Shown: one piece after another, positions 57,227 to 64,000 of the stretch
How the letters are laid out: each line of letters opens with the position of its first letter
How positions within the stretch are numbered: the first letter of the stretch is position 1
Source of the DNA: Belliella filtrata
GTDB taxonomy: Bacteria; Bacteroidota; Bacteroidia; Cytophagales; Cyclobacteriaceae
NCBI RefSeq assembly: GCF_022549775.1
Contig: NZ_JAKZGP010000010.1
Span: 1-64,000, forward strand
Length of the DNA: 64,000 bases
Reading direction: 5' to 3'
Translations under genes and position numbers: made by a program
Notes under the pieces: model-generated
What the model saw: the letters and a program-made list of their open reading frames with translations, nothing else
What the model was told of the DNA's origin: nothing
Databases searched by the model: none

Positions 57227-59245
57227 TCATTTGAGTGCTTTGTTTATTTGTTGAACTAGATTCTTGAGATTCTTTTGTTCATCCCCTGTCAAGTCCTTCG
57301 CTTCGTGATTTCTTGTCCACCGTACAAATGCCTTAGCAAGTTTATACTTTGAAAAATTAGTTACTTCACTTGCAAAAATGTCAATTATTGGTCTATTTGG
57401 TTGGCTTGTTACTTTTGCGGATAAGTCAACTCCATACTCATCCTTAACAACCTTAACGAGTGTCTCTCTAAGTAAATCTTCTATTTCTGCTTTGGCAACT
57501 CCTGAAACAAAATCCTTTGTTCTTAAAATATTTTTGTTTCCTAAAGTGTGCACCAAGTTTTCTTGTTGGGCGGCTTGGTCTCCTGCTGCATCAGAGTCTA
57601 AAAGTGCTGCAACTTTTAAGTTATGAGCAAAAAGTATTGTTGCATAGTATACAACTTTACCTGCTGAATTAGCGAACACTAAAGCAATTTTATCATTAAG
57701 GCTTTCTATTCCGGCATCACTCAATAATTGGGCAGATGCGTCTAAATACCAATAATCAGTAATTCCTTCTAAAATTAAGTTTCTTTGTTGTGAAAAGAGA
57801 CTTTGTGCAAGGTCATAACCCAATGCTTCTTGTAGTGGAAGAAGACCCGCTGGGTCACTTGATGAAATTGTCGTGTGAACTTTAGTTCCTTCTTTTCTAT
57901 TTTTTAATTCCACAACCCTGACTAAATCTAATTCATCAGGCCCTACAAGAAAAGGTGAGTGAGTTGTATAAATTGTCTGATTATGCTCAGCAAGTCTCGT
58001 TATCGTATCTCGAAAATCCCTTTGTTTTAATCCGTGTAGACTCATTCCTGGTTCATCAAGGAGCAAAATTGCATTTTTATGCTTATCCATTGCTTCTGCA
58101 AAGAATACAACAAAGAAAGACACTAACCATTGAAAGCCTTCTGAACGCTGGTCTAATTCAATGTCAACACCAATATCATCTTCTACCACAACTTTTAAAT
58201 ATTGTCCATCTGCGGTAACCTTTAGTTTATCCGCTTCGGGTCTATCAGGGTTTGGCATCCAAACCTTTTTGATTTCTTCAGTCAAGCGAACACTTGCAGC
58301 ATTTAATTTGTAGCTTCTAGTGTCAAGTTTGTCTTTATAGACTTTTAAAGCATCTGGGTTATTAATGTCTGGACTTTGTGTTTTACCAAGAGTTGAAAGT
58401 TCACGTGCTGTAAAACCTAGTAACTTTAATAAACATAGATTTCCATAATCATAATATTGGTCATCAAGTAATTTTTGTTCTGTTCTTGTTGCCAAGTGTT
58501 CCAAATGAACAGAAGGTTTTACCTTGAAGTAATTGTTAAATAAGATAAAAACTGGTTTCCTTTTACTCAAAGTAGCCAGGACTTCTTCATACTTACTGTT
58601 GAAGTCAATTTGCTCAATTAACTTATCATAACGACTCTCTTCTTTCTCATTACCTTCTTCTACTAGAGCATAGTTTTTCTCAAGGAAAGCCTTTAGGCTT
58701 TTACAATTTTCTGTTGATAGAGTTGTCGAATCTTCGAAGGTATCAGTAATTGGTTTAATTAAAATGCTAGGCTTCTTTGTTTCTTCTTCGGGATTCTCAA
58801 TTGAGTATTGTTTATCTAAATGTGCAATAAGTCTCGAAAGGTCTGATTTGATGTCCTTGAAATTAAGTCGATTTGGAGCATCAATTAAATTGTGATAAGT
58901 TGAGTTATCTATGTTTTTATAGAATTTATATTTACAGTTTCTAAACTCTTCGGAGATTTCTGCTTTGTCGCTATCTTCAAGTTCAAAATAGCCTGTTACA
59001 ACCGTTACGTTTTTTGGGTCAACTTTTCCTGTGTCAATATCATTGAATTTGGAGCGTGGATAATCACGTAAAACTTCAAAACCTTGCACATCTGCTGGTT
59101 TATTTAGTTGCTGTAAGGCTTTAAGCAAAACGGTCTTTCCTGCCTCATTTGGACCAACCATTATTGTCTTCAAATTTTCAATTTCAAATTCTCCGGTATC
59201 AATTATACTTCGGTAGTTTTGAACTCTTGCTTTTATTAGTCTCAT
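57227..59245 (-). CDS. OLD-family ATPase/TOPRIM endonuclease
   Basis: This 672-residue protein has an N-terminal SMC-like ATPase (Walker A VGPNEAGKTVLLKA near 31-44, Walker B ILLLDEPGMSLHGLKQRD near 396, TTHSPF near 430) and a C-terminal TOPRIM domain (LILEGITDYWYLDA near 492, AALLDSDAAGD near 549). It belongs to a different subgroup from the OLD protein encoded at 49187. It is flanked by attC-like palindromes on both sides (57086-57216 and 59289-59424), as a single-gene cassette would be. Its likely role is nuclease-based phage defence. Confidence 0.88.
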   Translation of the reverse strand: MRLIKARVQNYRSIIDTGEFEIENLKTIMVGPNEAGKTVLLKALQQLNKPADVQGFEVLRDYPRSKFNDIDTGKVDPKNVTVVTGYFELEDSDKAEISEEFRNCKYKFYKNIDNSTYHNLIDAPNRLNFKDIKSDLSRLIAHLDKQYSIENPEEETKKPSILIKPITDTFEDSTTLSTENCKSLKAFLEKNYALVEEGNEKEESRYDKLIEQIDFNSKYEEVLATLSKRKPVFILFNNYFKVKPSVHLEHLATRTEQKLLDDQYYDYGNLCLLKLLGFTARELSTLGKTQSPDINNPDALKVYKDKLDTRSYKLNAASVRLTEEIKKVWMPNPDRPEADKLKVTADGQYLKVVVEDDIGVDIELDQRSEGFQWLVSFFVVFFAEAMDKHKNAILLLDEPGMSLHGLKQRDFRDTITRLAEHNQTIYTTHSPFLVGPDELDLVRVVELKNRKEGTKVHTTISSSDPAGLLPLQEALGYDLAQSLFSQQRNLILEGITDYWYLDASAQLLSDAGIESLNDKIALVFANSAGKVVYYATILFAHNLKVAALLDSDAAGDQAAQQENLVHTLGNKNILRTKDFVSGVAKAEIEDLLRETLVKVVKDEYGVDLSAKVTSQPNRPIIDIFASEVTNFSKYKLAKAFVRWTRNHEAKDLTGDEQKNLKNLVQQINKALK

Positions 59246-59288
59246 ATTTTTTGATTTTCTCGTTATGTTGTTTGTCGTCCGTTACACT

Positions 59289-59424
59289 TGCCACCAACGT
59301 GATTCAGCTTGGAGACGGCGGGCATTTGGAAACGTTTCCTTCCAACCTACTCCTATCTTCTTAAAGGTACTAAACTTTCAATTTACTCGGAACCGCCCGC
59401 TGTCTTCCAAGGTGATGTTGTGTC
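59289..59424. repeat. attC-like long palindrome between two minus-strand genes
   Basis: CCACCAACGTGATTCAGCTTGGAGAC-n-GCGGGC (59291-59322) pairs with GCCCGCTGTCTTCCAAGGTGATGTTG (59395-59420). It lies between the start of the OLD-family gene (59245) and the stop of the lipoprotein gene (59451). Confidence 0.6.
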
Positions 59425-59450
59425 CTGCCCTTCCCTTTTACTTTCCTTAA

Positions 59451-60101
59451 TCATTGATCTATATCTGGAATTTCTGGTGCTCTTATGCTTGGATAGCCAA
59501 ACCAAATATTGTTCCCTCCCATACTGCTTCTGCTTGTTATTATTCCACAATTGAACATTATATGTGCAAAAGCCAGTTGATTAAAATATTCATCTTTATC
59601 AAACTCCATGAATTTCACATTTTCATTACTTCCAAAACTTTTAAAGTAATAATCTAAATCTATAGTTGCAGCAATTTCTTCAATCCTTTTTCTGGATGGA
59701 TATTCTTCAAAACCTATATTTTTTAATGCCTCTTCATTCTCAAATTCAAAAATTCTTTCATGGTTGGCTAAAATCAAACTGTCAATAAATCCTGAACTTT
59801 TTAGGTCGTGACCCATTCCAAATTCATGATGCATTGCTCCCGATAAAAATGGAGCTTCAGTACAAATTTCTTTTATCTCTCCTGTATTTAGATTTTTTGC
59901 CTTGAATACAATGTAGCTAGGTGCTGTACTTTCATTATTGTAGGCAATCGTAAAAATCTTATTCCTTACAGAGTCATTCGCATATTTATCATTAAGATCT
60001 AAAAATCCACTTTCAATATTATTATTATTTGAGTCTTTACTTCCACAAGAAAAGAATATTACCAAAAACAAAAATCCCAATATTTTGGCTTTCGTATTCA
60101 T
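59451..60101 (-). CDS. Hypothetical lipoprotein, 216 aa
   Basis: A type II signal peptide (LFLVIFFSCGSKDSNNNN, Cys19) is followed by about 195 residues of unrecognised sequence, including ICTEAPFLSGAMHHEFGMGH near 90 and an ending RSSMGGNNIWFGYPSIRAP. The HHEFGMGH stretch is histidine-rich but does not form a known metalloprotease motif. It is a lone gene with a palindrome after its stop. Confidence 0.65.
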   Translation of the reverse strand: MNTKAKILGFLFLVIFFSCGSKDSNNNNIESGFLDLNDKYANDSVRNKIFTIAYNNESTAPSYIVFKAKNLNTGEIKEICTEAPFLSGAMHHEFGMGHDLKSSGFIDSLILANHERIFEFENEEALKNIGFEEYPSRKRIEEIAATIDLDYYFKSFGSNENVKFMEFDKDEYFNQLAFAHIMFNCGIITSRSSMGGNNIWFGYPSIRAPEIPDIDQ

Positions 60102-60232
60102 GATTGTTGTTCAGGTTGTTTTCAGGGTTGGACACAACGATTTGCTATCAACAATTATTGATGATAGCATCCCAATCCGGATTGCTATCACTAATATTGT
60201 TCATATATCTCCTATAAAACTAAAGATATTTT

Positions 60233-60826
60233 TTAAATATCCAGACTATCCATAGGGCTTCTAATTTGATCAAATCCTTTTGTTGTGATGTGTGTGTAAA
60301 TTTGCGTGGTCTTTGGACTCTCATGTCCTAATAAACTTTGAATATACCTCAAATCTGTTCCTCTTTCCAATAAATGAGTCGCAAAAGAATGTCTTAAAGT
60401 ATGTACAGTGACATTCTTTGAAATGCCAACTTTTCTTACTGCCCTATTTAAGATAGCCGAAATGCTCGCTTTCGAGTATTTTACTGGAGTTTCTTTTGTG
60501 CTTTTCTGACCTTCAAACAAATACTCAAAGGGCTTCTCCTGCTTAATATATAGTCTCAATATTTCAAAAGTTCTTTGAGAAAGAATAGTATATCTATCCT
60601 TCTTGAATTTTGCCTGTTCAACCCTAATCTGCATTCGCTTAGAATCTATATCTTTGATTTTTAGCTTAACAAGTTCACCTATTCTAAGTCCTGCTGAGTG
60701 GATTGTCATCAGAACCGCTTTATGTTTTAAATTTTTTTTTCTTTAAATATGGCTGCCACCTCCTCCTCACTCAATACCTCAGGCAAAATTTTCTCCCGTA
60801 TAGGTCTGTCTATATGATAATATTTC
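60233..60826 (-). pseudogene. Tyrosine recombinase (XerD/integrase type), truncated and frameshifted
   Basis: The C-terminal catalytic domain is readable: MTIHSAGLRIGELVKLKIKD with the first Arg, VHTLRHSFATHLLERGTDL with H-x-x-R, LLGHESPKTTQIYTH with the nucleophile Tyr. Upstream, IREKILPEVLSEEEVAAIFK lies in a frame shifted by one base near 60730, after which NLKHKAVLMTIHSAG resumes. Beyond 60826 the gene is cut by IS110-derived sequence, so the N-terminal SAM-like domain is lost. Full-length relatives are common mobile-element integrases in Bacteroidota. Confidence 0.85.
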
Positions 60827-60872
60827 TCTTAACTAAGCCCAACTCTCTTTTTGATCTAAGAAAACCAAGACC
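60817..60872 (-). mobile_element. IS110 fragment truncating the integrase
   Basis: TCTCTTAACTAAGCCCAACT followed by CTCTTTTTGATCTAAGAAAA matches the transposase 3' coding region (compare 55480-55520). It marks the point where the recombinase gene is lost. Confidence 0.65.
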
Positions 60873-61064
60873 TTTCAAATCTATCTCCTTCTTGATCAAC
60901 TTACAGGATTCAAGAAATCAGAGTTGGTTCAAGACATGCCAAAATTCAAATGCCCAGATTTTGGGTGGGGAAGCCATGCCCAAAGCAAAGCAAAAACTCA
61001 CAAAATCATACAAAAACCAAAACAACCGCTTCCTAAAATCCACCAACCAGCCTACTATTCCACC
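60873..61064. repeat. Non-coding segment leading into R4
   Basis: The segment shows similarity to 15160-15340 (CTTACAGGAT-C-AGAAATCA, CAAGACAT) and to 300-390 (AAAACAACC-CTT--TAAAATCCACCAA), so the R units have a longer shared left flank. No gene is supported. Confidence 0.5.
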
Positions 61065-61188
61065 TAGAGAGCCCTTCACCCTGCGGATGTCAGTCAACAG
61101 CCACTAACCAAAATCCCTGATAGATGAATGCATCAATCAGGGATTTTTTCCAAGGGTTTTTGGCTAGTGGGTTAAATGTTAGCGGATA
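61065..61188. repeat. Palindromic repeat R4 (best-preserved copy)
   Basis: The outer stem CCACTAACCAAAA (61101-61113) / TTTTGGCTAGTGG (61158-61170) encloses an inner stem AAAATCCCTGAT / ATCAGGGATTTTT around GATGAATGCATC. The right flank is GTTAAATGTTAG. It ends within 10 bases of the stop at 61193. Confidence 0.8.
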
Positions 61189-61192
61189 GTAT

Positions 61193-61864
61193 TTAGTTAA
61201 AATCAATTTTCATTTGGTTTGGGTTTTGATAGTCTTCAATACCGTTTTCTTCAATTACCTTAAATTCATAATAATCTTCTTTGTTAGTCCACTCAAAATT
61301 GCAATTACATTTCCAAGAATCGTTCATTTTCATCATTACTTTGGCTCCACAAGATTGACAAATTATATGAAGAGTTTTACAGCTTCTGCATTTTCCACCT
61401 AACCACCAATTTATTTTCCCTTCAATTTCGATTGCTCCGTCAGAGTCCATAACTACACAATCATTTTGACAATCGTGACACATTAACCATTTTCCATCAA
61501 CTATTAAATCGGTTGCTTCGTCTATGGTCAAAACTAAAAAATCTAATCCTTCGGGATTTGCAAACACTTCTGCAGGTGCTGTCCATTCGTTATTTGTAAC
61601 TATAATGGCTTTGTCAGCTTTTACAGATTTAGCAAGTGCTAAAATTTCTTCAACATCTTTAACATCAAGCTTGGAAGTTCTCATTTTGGCATCAATGAGA
61701 ATTTTAATTAGATGATTGCCTGCTGGGAATTCCCACCACACATCAATTTGCCTTGGTTGTCCTGTTATTCTGTCTGGAATTGTGATGTTCTTTTTGACCT
61801 CACCCATTTCAGACATTTGTTCATATAAAACTCCGACTGCTTCTTGGTATTCTTGCCATTTCAT
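61193..61864 (-). CDS. Mrr-like restriction endonuclease with zinc ribbons
   Basis: This 223-residue protein has a PD-(D/E)XK core in its N-terminal half: QIDVWWEF (near 39) and KILIDAKMRTSKLDVKDVEE (near 55-74), followed by ALAKSVKADKAIIVTN, as in Mrr_cat domains. The C-terminal half has several CxxC-type pairs (CHDCQNDC, CRSCKTLHIICQSC, CNCNF) forming one or two zinc ribbons. Mrr enzymes cut modified foreign DNA. It is a lone gene between R4 and an IS110 remnant. Confidence 0.8.
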   Translation of the reverse strand: MKWQEYQEAVGVLYEQMSEMGEVKKNITIPDRITGQPRQIDVWWEFPAGNHLIKILIDAKMRTSKLDVKDVEEILALAKSVKADKAIIVTNNEWTAPAEVFANPEGLDFLVLTIDEATDLIVDGKWLMCHDCQNDCVVMDSDGAIEIEGKINWWLGGKCRSCKTLHIICQSCGAKVMMKMNDSWKCNCNFEWTNKEDYYEFKVIEENGIEDYQNPNQMKIDFN

Positions 61865-61913
61865 TTCTTATTGAATTATGTCGTTCAATGGTTCACGAGT
61901 TTCTGTTAGGCTT

Positions 61914-62145
61914 CTGACTAACGCAAACAAAATCCCTCAATTTGAGCTGATTTCGAGGCCTAAATCCTCATTAGTCAGACCGTCCCGATCATCGGGATGT
62001 TTTTTTATTCTCTTAACTAAGCCCAGCTTTCTTTTTTGATCTAAGAAAAAATAGCCTTCGAGATTTTCGCAAGGAATACCTTTTACTACTATTTCGACAA
62101 ATCGGAACAAGTTATTTCAAATAATCACTGGAATTCCCCTTTACC
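61914..62145 (-). mobile_element. IS110 3'-end remnant carrying micro-palindromes
   Basis: TTCTGACTAACGC through AAATAATCACTGG match the last about 230 bases of the IS110 copies. Where copy 1 reads GACCGAATTTATCGATTTG, this copy has GACCG followed by TCCCGATCATCGGGAT (61983-61998). A second CGACAAATCGG palindrome lies near 62096, at the same site as in copy 2. It is non-functional. Confidence 0.8.
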
Positions 62146-62162
62146 TCAATTAAAGCACTTTT

Positions 62163-62813
62163 CTATTCTTCTCCTTGATTCCACCAGTCAATTTGGGTTC
62201 TGTTCTTTGCTTTCAAGAATTCAATCCCACAATTTTTCACAATGTCTGCACAGGTTTCTTTGGAACCTGACAGAATTGCATACGGGCAATCGAAATCTGG
62301 AATCAGAATTTTAACATTATTTTCCGCCAAAAGTGCTTTAGAATCTTTGAGCTCATTATAAATTTCAAATCGGTTCTTATTTTTAAATGAGACAAGTCTC
62401 GTTTCTGAATCAGGAAATCTGTCCATTTTCAGTATCCTAATTTCTACCATTCCAATATCTTGAAAGTATTCAATTAATGGTACTAGTATTGTTGGAGGAA
62501 TTCGATCAGCTGCGTAATCTGGGAAATCCACTTTCTTCCATTCACTAAATTCTTTTAATTCAGTTTTAAAAGGCTCCTGAAGTTCCAATATTCCTTTAGC
62601 TAACTTGTTCAAAGAATTAAATCCAATTTCCTTGGACATTTCTTTCCATGAAATTGTCGATAGAAGTGGATAGGTTATTTTCAAATTAGCTTCCCAATCG
62701 AAATGATTAGCAAATACTTGTTTTTGAAATGGATACAAACAAATCAATACTTCCTCTTCATTTAAAAAGAGAGAATCAAATTTATAGGAGTATGATTTTG
62801 AATCTACTTTCAT
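62163..62813 (-). CDS. Hypothetical protein, 216 aa
   Basis: This is an unrecognised soluble protein (starts MKVDSKSYSYKFDSLFL, with EEVLICLYPFQKQVF near 19-33 and ILIPDFDCPYAILSG near 169-183). It has no signal peptide or membrane span. The ATG start and TAA stop are clean. It stands alone among repeats. I cannot assign a function with confidence. Confidence 0.6.
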   Translation of the reverse strand: MKVDSKSYSYKFDSLFLNEEEVLICLYPFQKQVFANHFDWEANLKITYPLLSTISWKEMSKEIGFNSLNKLAKGILELQEPFKTELKEFSEWKKVDFPDYAADRIPPTILVPLIEYFQDIGMVEIRILKMDRFPDSETRLVSFKNKNRFEIYNELKDSKALLAENNVKILIPDFDCPYAILSGSKETCADIVKNCGIEFLKAKNRTQIDWWNQGEE

Positions 62814-62909
62814 TCTTAAAATGTACTACAACCTATACTTTCCACAATAGTTGATATCATTCTATTCTAGTGTGAATTCAACTGTATTGCTGATATTTCA
62901 CAATTCCCA

Positions 62910-63180
62910 AACATAACCATTCCGATCTTAACATAAAATACCAACAACAGGGTATTTTTCAAGTAAAAACAAAAAAAAGCCCCATTTAAGAGGCTTTCAA
63001 GAGAATACACAGTAGTTATAACTACATTATCCTCCTTCCTCTTTACAAATCGTCTGATACAGGCACAAAAGAATTTCGAGCGAGCTGGCGGTGGCGATAG
63101 CAGAGGTACTCGAAATTTTTGCCACGAAAGCTCGAGGTTGTTAGATTTTTGAGCAAAAAAAAAAGTAACAACAGCTCTTC
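62910..63180. repeat. Extended non-coding repeat, copy 2, with terminator stems
   Basis: Partner of 48770-49048. It contains AAAATACC (62935-62942) / GGTATTTT (62951-62958) and a second stem AAAGCCCC..GAGGCTTT near 62978. It runs into repeat R5. A minus-strand ORF crossing it (62867-63262) is not credible. Confidence 0.65.
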
Positions 63181-63345
63181 TCCTACTTAGTGAGCCCTTC
63201 ACCCTAAAGATGTCAGTCAATACACCATAAGCGCAAACAGCAACCACTAACCTCCCGATCACTATCGGAGACCCTGATAAATGAAGGCATCAATCAGGGA
63301 TTTTTTGTAAGGGCTTTTCTCTAGTGGGCAAAATGTTTCCAGCTG
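63180..63345. repeat. Palindromic repeat R5
   Basis: R-family copy with CCTTCACCCT, GATGTCAGTCAA, the inner ATCAATCAGGGATTTTTT arm and closing CTAGTGGGCAAAATGTTTCC. It includes a TCCCGATCACTATCGGAGA micro-palindrome at 63253-63271 and lies about 50 bases downstream of the helicase stop at 63397. Confidence 0.65.
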
Positions 63346-63396
63346 GCGTTCTTGTCTCCCATATCTGCAAATCAATTTAAATATTAAGATTTACTT

Positions 63397-64000
63397 TCAT
63401 TGAATTTCCTGGGCAAATGGCTTTAAAAATCTTGATATTGTTCTGTTCTTATAATCTCCCCACGGCATTAAACGCTTTTCAGGATAACTAACAAATAGGA
63501 AACGTTTTGCCCTAGTGAAGGCGACATAAGTATTGTTCTTTTCTTGCTGCAATTCTTCACCTCCCTTGTTTATTGCTCTATAATCAGGAAATGTACCGTC
63601 ATCCATTCCAATTAAGAATACAATTTCACTTTCTTGCCCCTTCATTGTGTGAACAGTACTTAAACAAATCCCAGTTTCTTTATTTGTGGAATTATTAGTC
63701 AGACCGAGGGCTAAGGCAGACTTAAAGCCTCCTAATGATGGTTTAATGTTCTGTTTTTTGTATTGAGTCAGTTGATTTGAAAAATCGTTTAATTCATCGA
63801 TTGTCATTTTTTTCTCATCATCCTCTAAACTGGCATTTTCAAATAATTTACTTAATTCATCAATCTTCAAATGAATATTATCCATTGATGCTCCATCCAA
63901 AACGGTTTTTATGTCCGAAGCAATTGGAAAGTTTGAAGATTTTAATTCTAGTAGATTATTAATATCATTAACTTTTAACATATCCTCTAAACGTTTTTGG
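63397..64000 (-). CDS. UvrD/Rep-like superfamily 1 DNA helicase, C-terminal part (runs off window)
   Basis: Only the C-terminal part of at least 200 residues is in view. The frame stays open to the last base of the window, so the ATG at 63981 is unlikely to be the start. SF1A motifs are clear: motif V-like ICLSTVHTMKGQESEIVFLIG, then motif VI YVAFTRAKRFLFVSYP and an ending RTISRFLKPF. This is a 3'-5' UvrD/PcrA-type helicase. Whether the upstream neighbour is a defence partner, as in Gabija, cannot be seen. Confidence 0.85.
   Translation of the reverse strand, partial: QKRLEDMLKVNDINNLLELKSSNFPIASDIKTVLDGASMDNIHLKIDELSKLFENASLEDDEKKMTIDELNDFSNQLTQYKKQNIKPSLGGFKSALALGLTNNSTNKETGICLSTVHTMKGQESEIVFLIGMDDGTFPDYRAINKGGEELQQEKNNTYVAFTRAKRFLFVSYPEKRLMPWGDYKNRTISRFLKPFAQEIQ

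Noticed and set aside
62867-63262. 131-residue minus-strand ORF
   Set aside because: It runs across the extended repeat and R5; its sequence is low-quality (poly-K/F stretches), and the paralogous copy at 48770 does not keep the frame.
385-63345. R repeats as a CRISPR array
   Set aside because: Units are over 100 bases, tens of kilobases apart, without spacers or cas genes.
49187-64000. A Gabija pair formed by an OLD ATPase and the UvrD-like helicase
   Set aside because: The helicase at 63397 lies more than 4 kb from the nearest OLD gene with several unrelated genes and repeats between; its true neighbour is outside the window.

Overview
The window is AT-rich DNA from a member of the Bacteroidota, most likely a cytophagale close to the Cyclobacteriaceae. 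The evidence is the set of family hallmarks: a SusC/SusD-type outer-membrane pair, two ECF sigma/FecR pairs, a TlpA lipoprotein, MacB/FtsX-type permeases and LA_2272-type surface repeat proteins. I saw no rRNA, tRNA or CRISPR array. The genus call is inference.

Layout. 0.5-1.6 kb: a methyltransferase/small-protein pair. 2.5-14 kb: an intact plus-strand locus, ECF sigma - FecR - SusC-like transporter - SusD-like lipoprotein - TlpA-like thioredoxin, then (after a terminator) a cysteine-synthase-like enzyme and a DsbD-like reductase. This looks like regulated uptake tied to thiol/sulfur chemistry. 14-16.8 kb: ketopantoate reductase, GNAT and VOC genes. 16.9-19.85 kb: a run of decayed genes (HxlR, XRE-DUF4870, an exported protein, DUF805, aldo/keto reductase), each with a visible lesion. 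19.9-24.5 kb: a second ECF sigma/FecR operon whose third gene is an STN plus surface-repeat protein rather than a TonB-dependent transporter. 24.7-29.1 kb: an SDR/epimerase pair and a large FtsX-type permease.

30.6-64 kb is an accessory region. Every intact, recognisable gene in it lies on the minus strand; the only plus-strand coding remnant is an IS91-type fragment. It carries (a) a cytosine methyltransferase - McrB-like AAA - DUF2357 nuclease set of LlaJI/BsuMI type, with a dead XRE regulator upstream; (b) a tightly packed operon, methyltransferase - HerA-like ATPase - NurA-like nuclease - HNH/AAA fusion (Septu-like) - HNH protein - small ORF, which is the best candidate for an undescribed defence system; (c) two OLD-family ATPase/TOPRIM nucleases, a PD-(D/E)XK protein, an Mrr-like endonuclease and a UvrD-like helicase that runs off the window; (d) two degraded IS110 copies with conserved upstream non-coding segments (possible bridge RNAs), further IS110 scars, an IS91-type fragment and a broken tyrosine recombinase.

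Many of the accessory genes end next to a palindromic unit (five copies of one related family, plus several other hairpins), so the region has a cassette-like, single-orientation organisation reminiscent of integron arrays. A small CCGAT...ATCGG palindrome recurs at many sites. In at least two places, comparison of paralogous IS110 copies shows that it was inserted.
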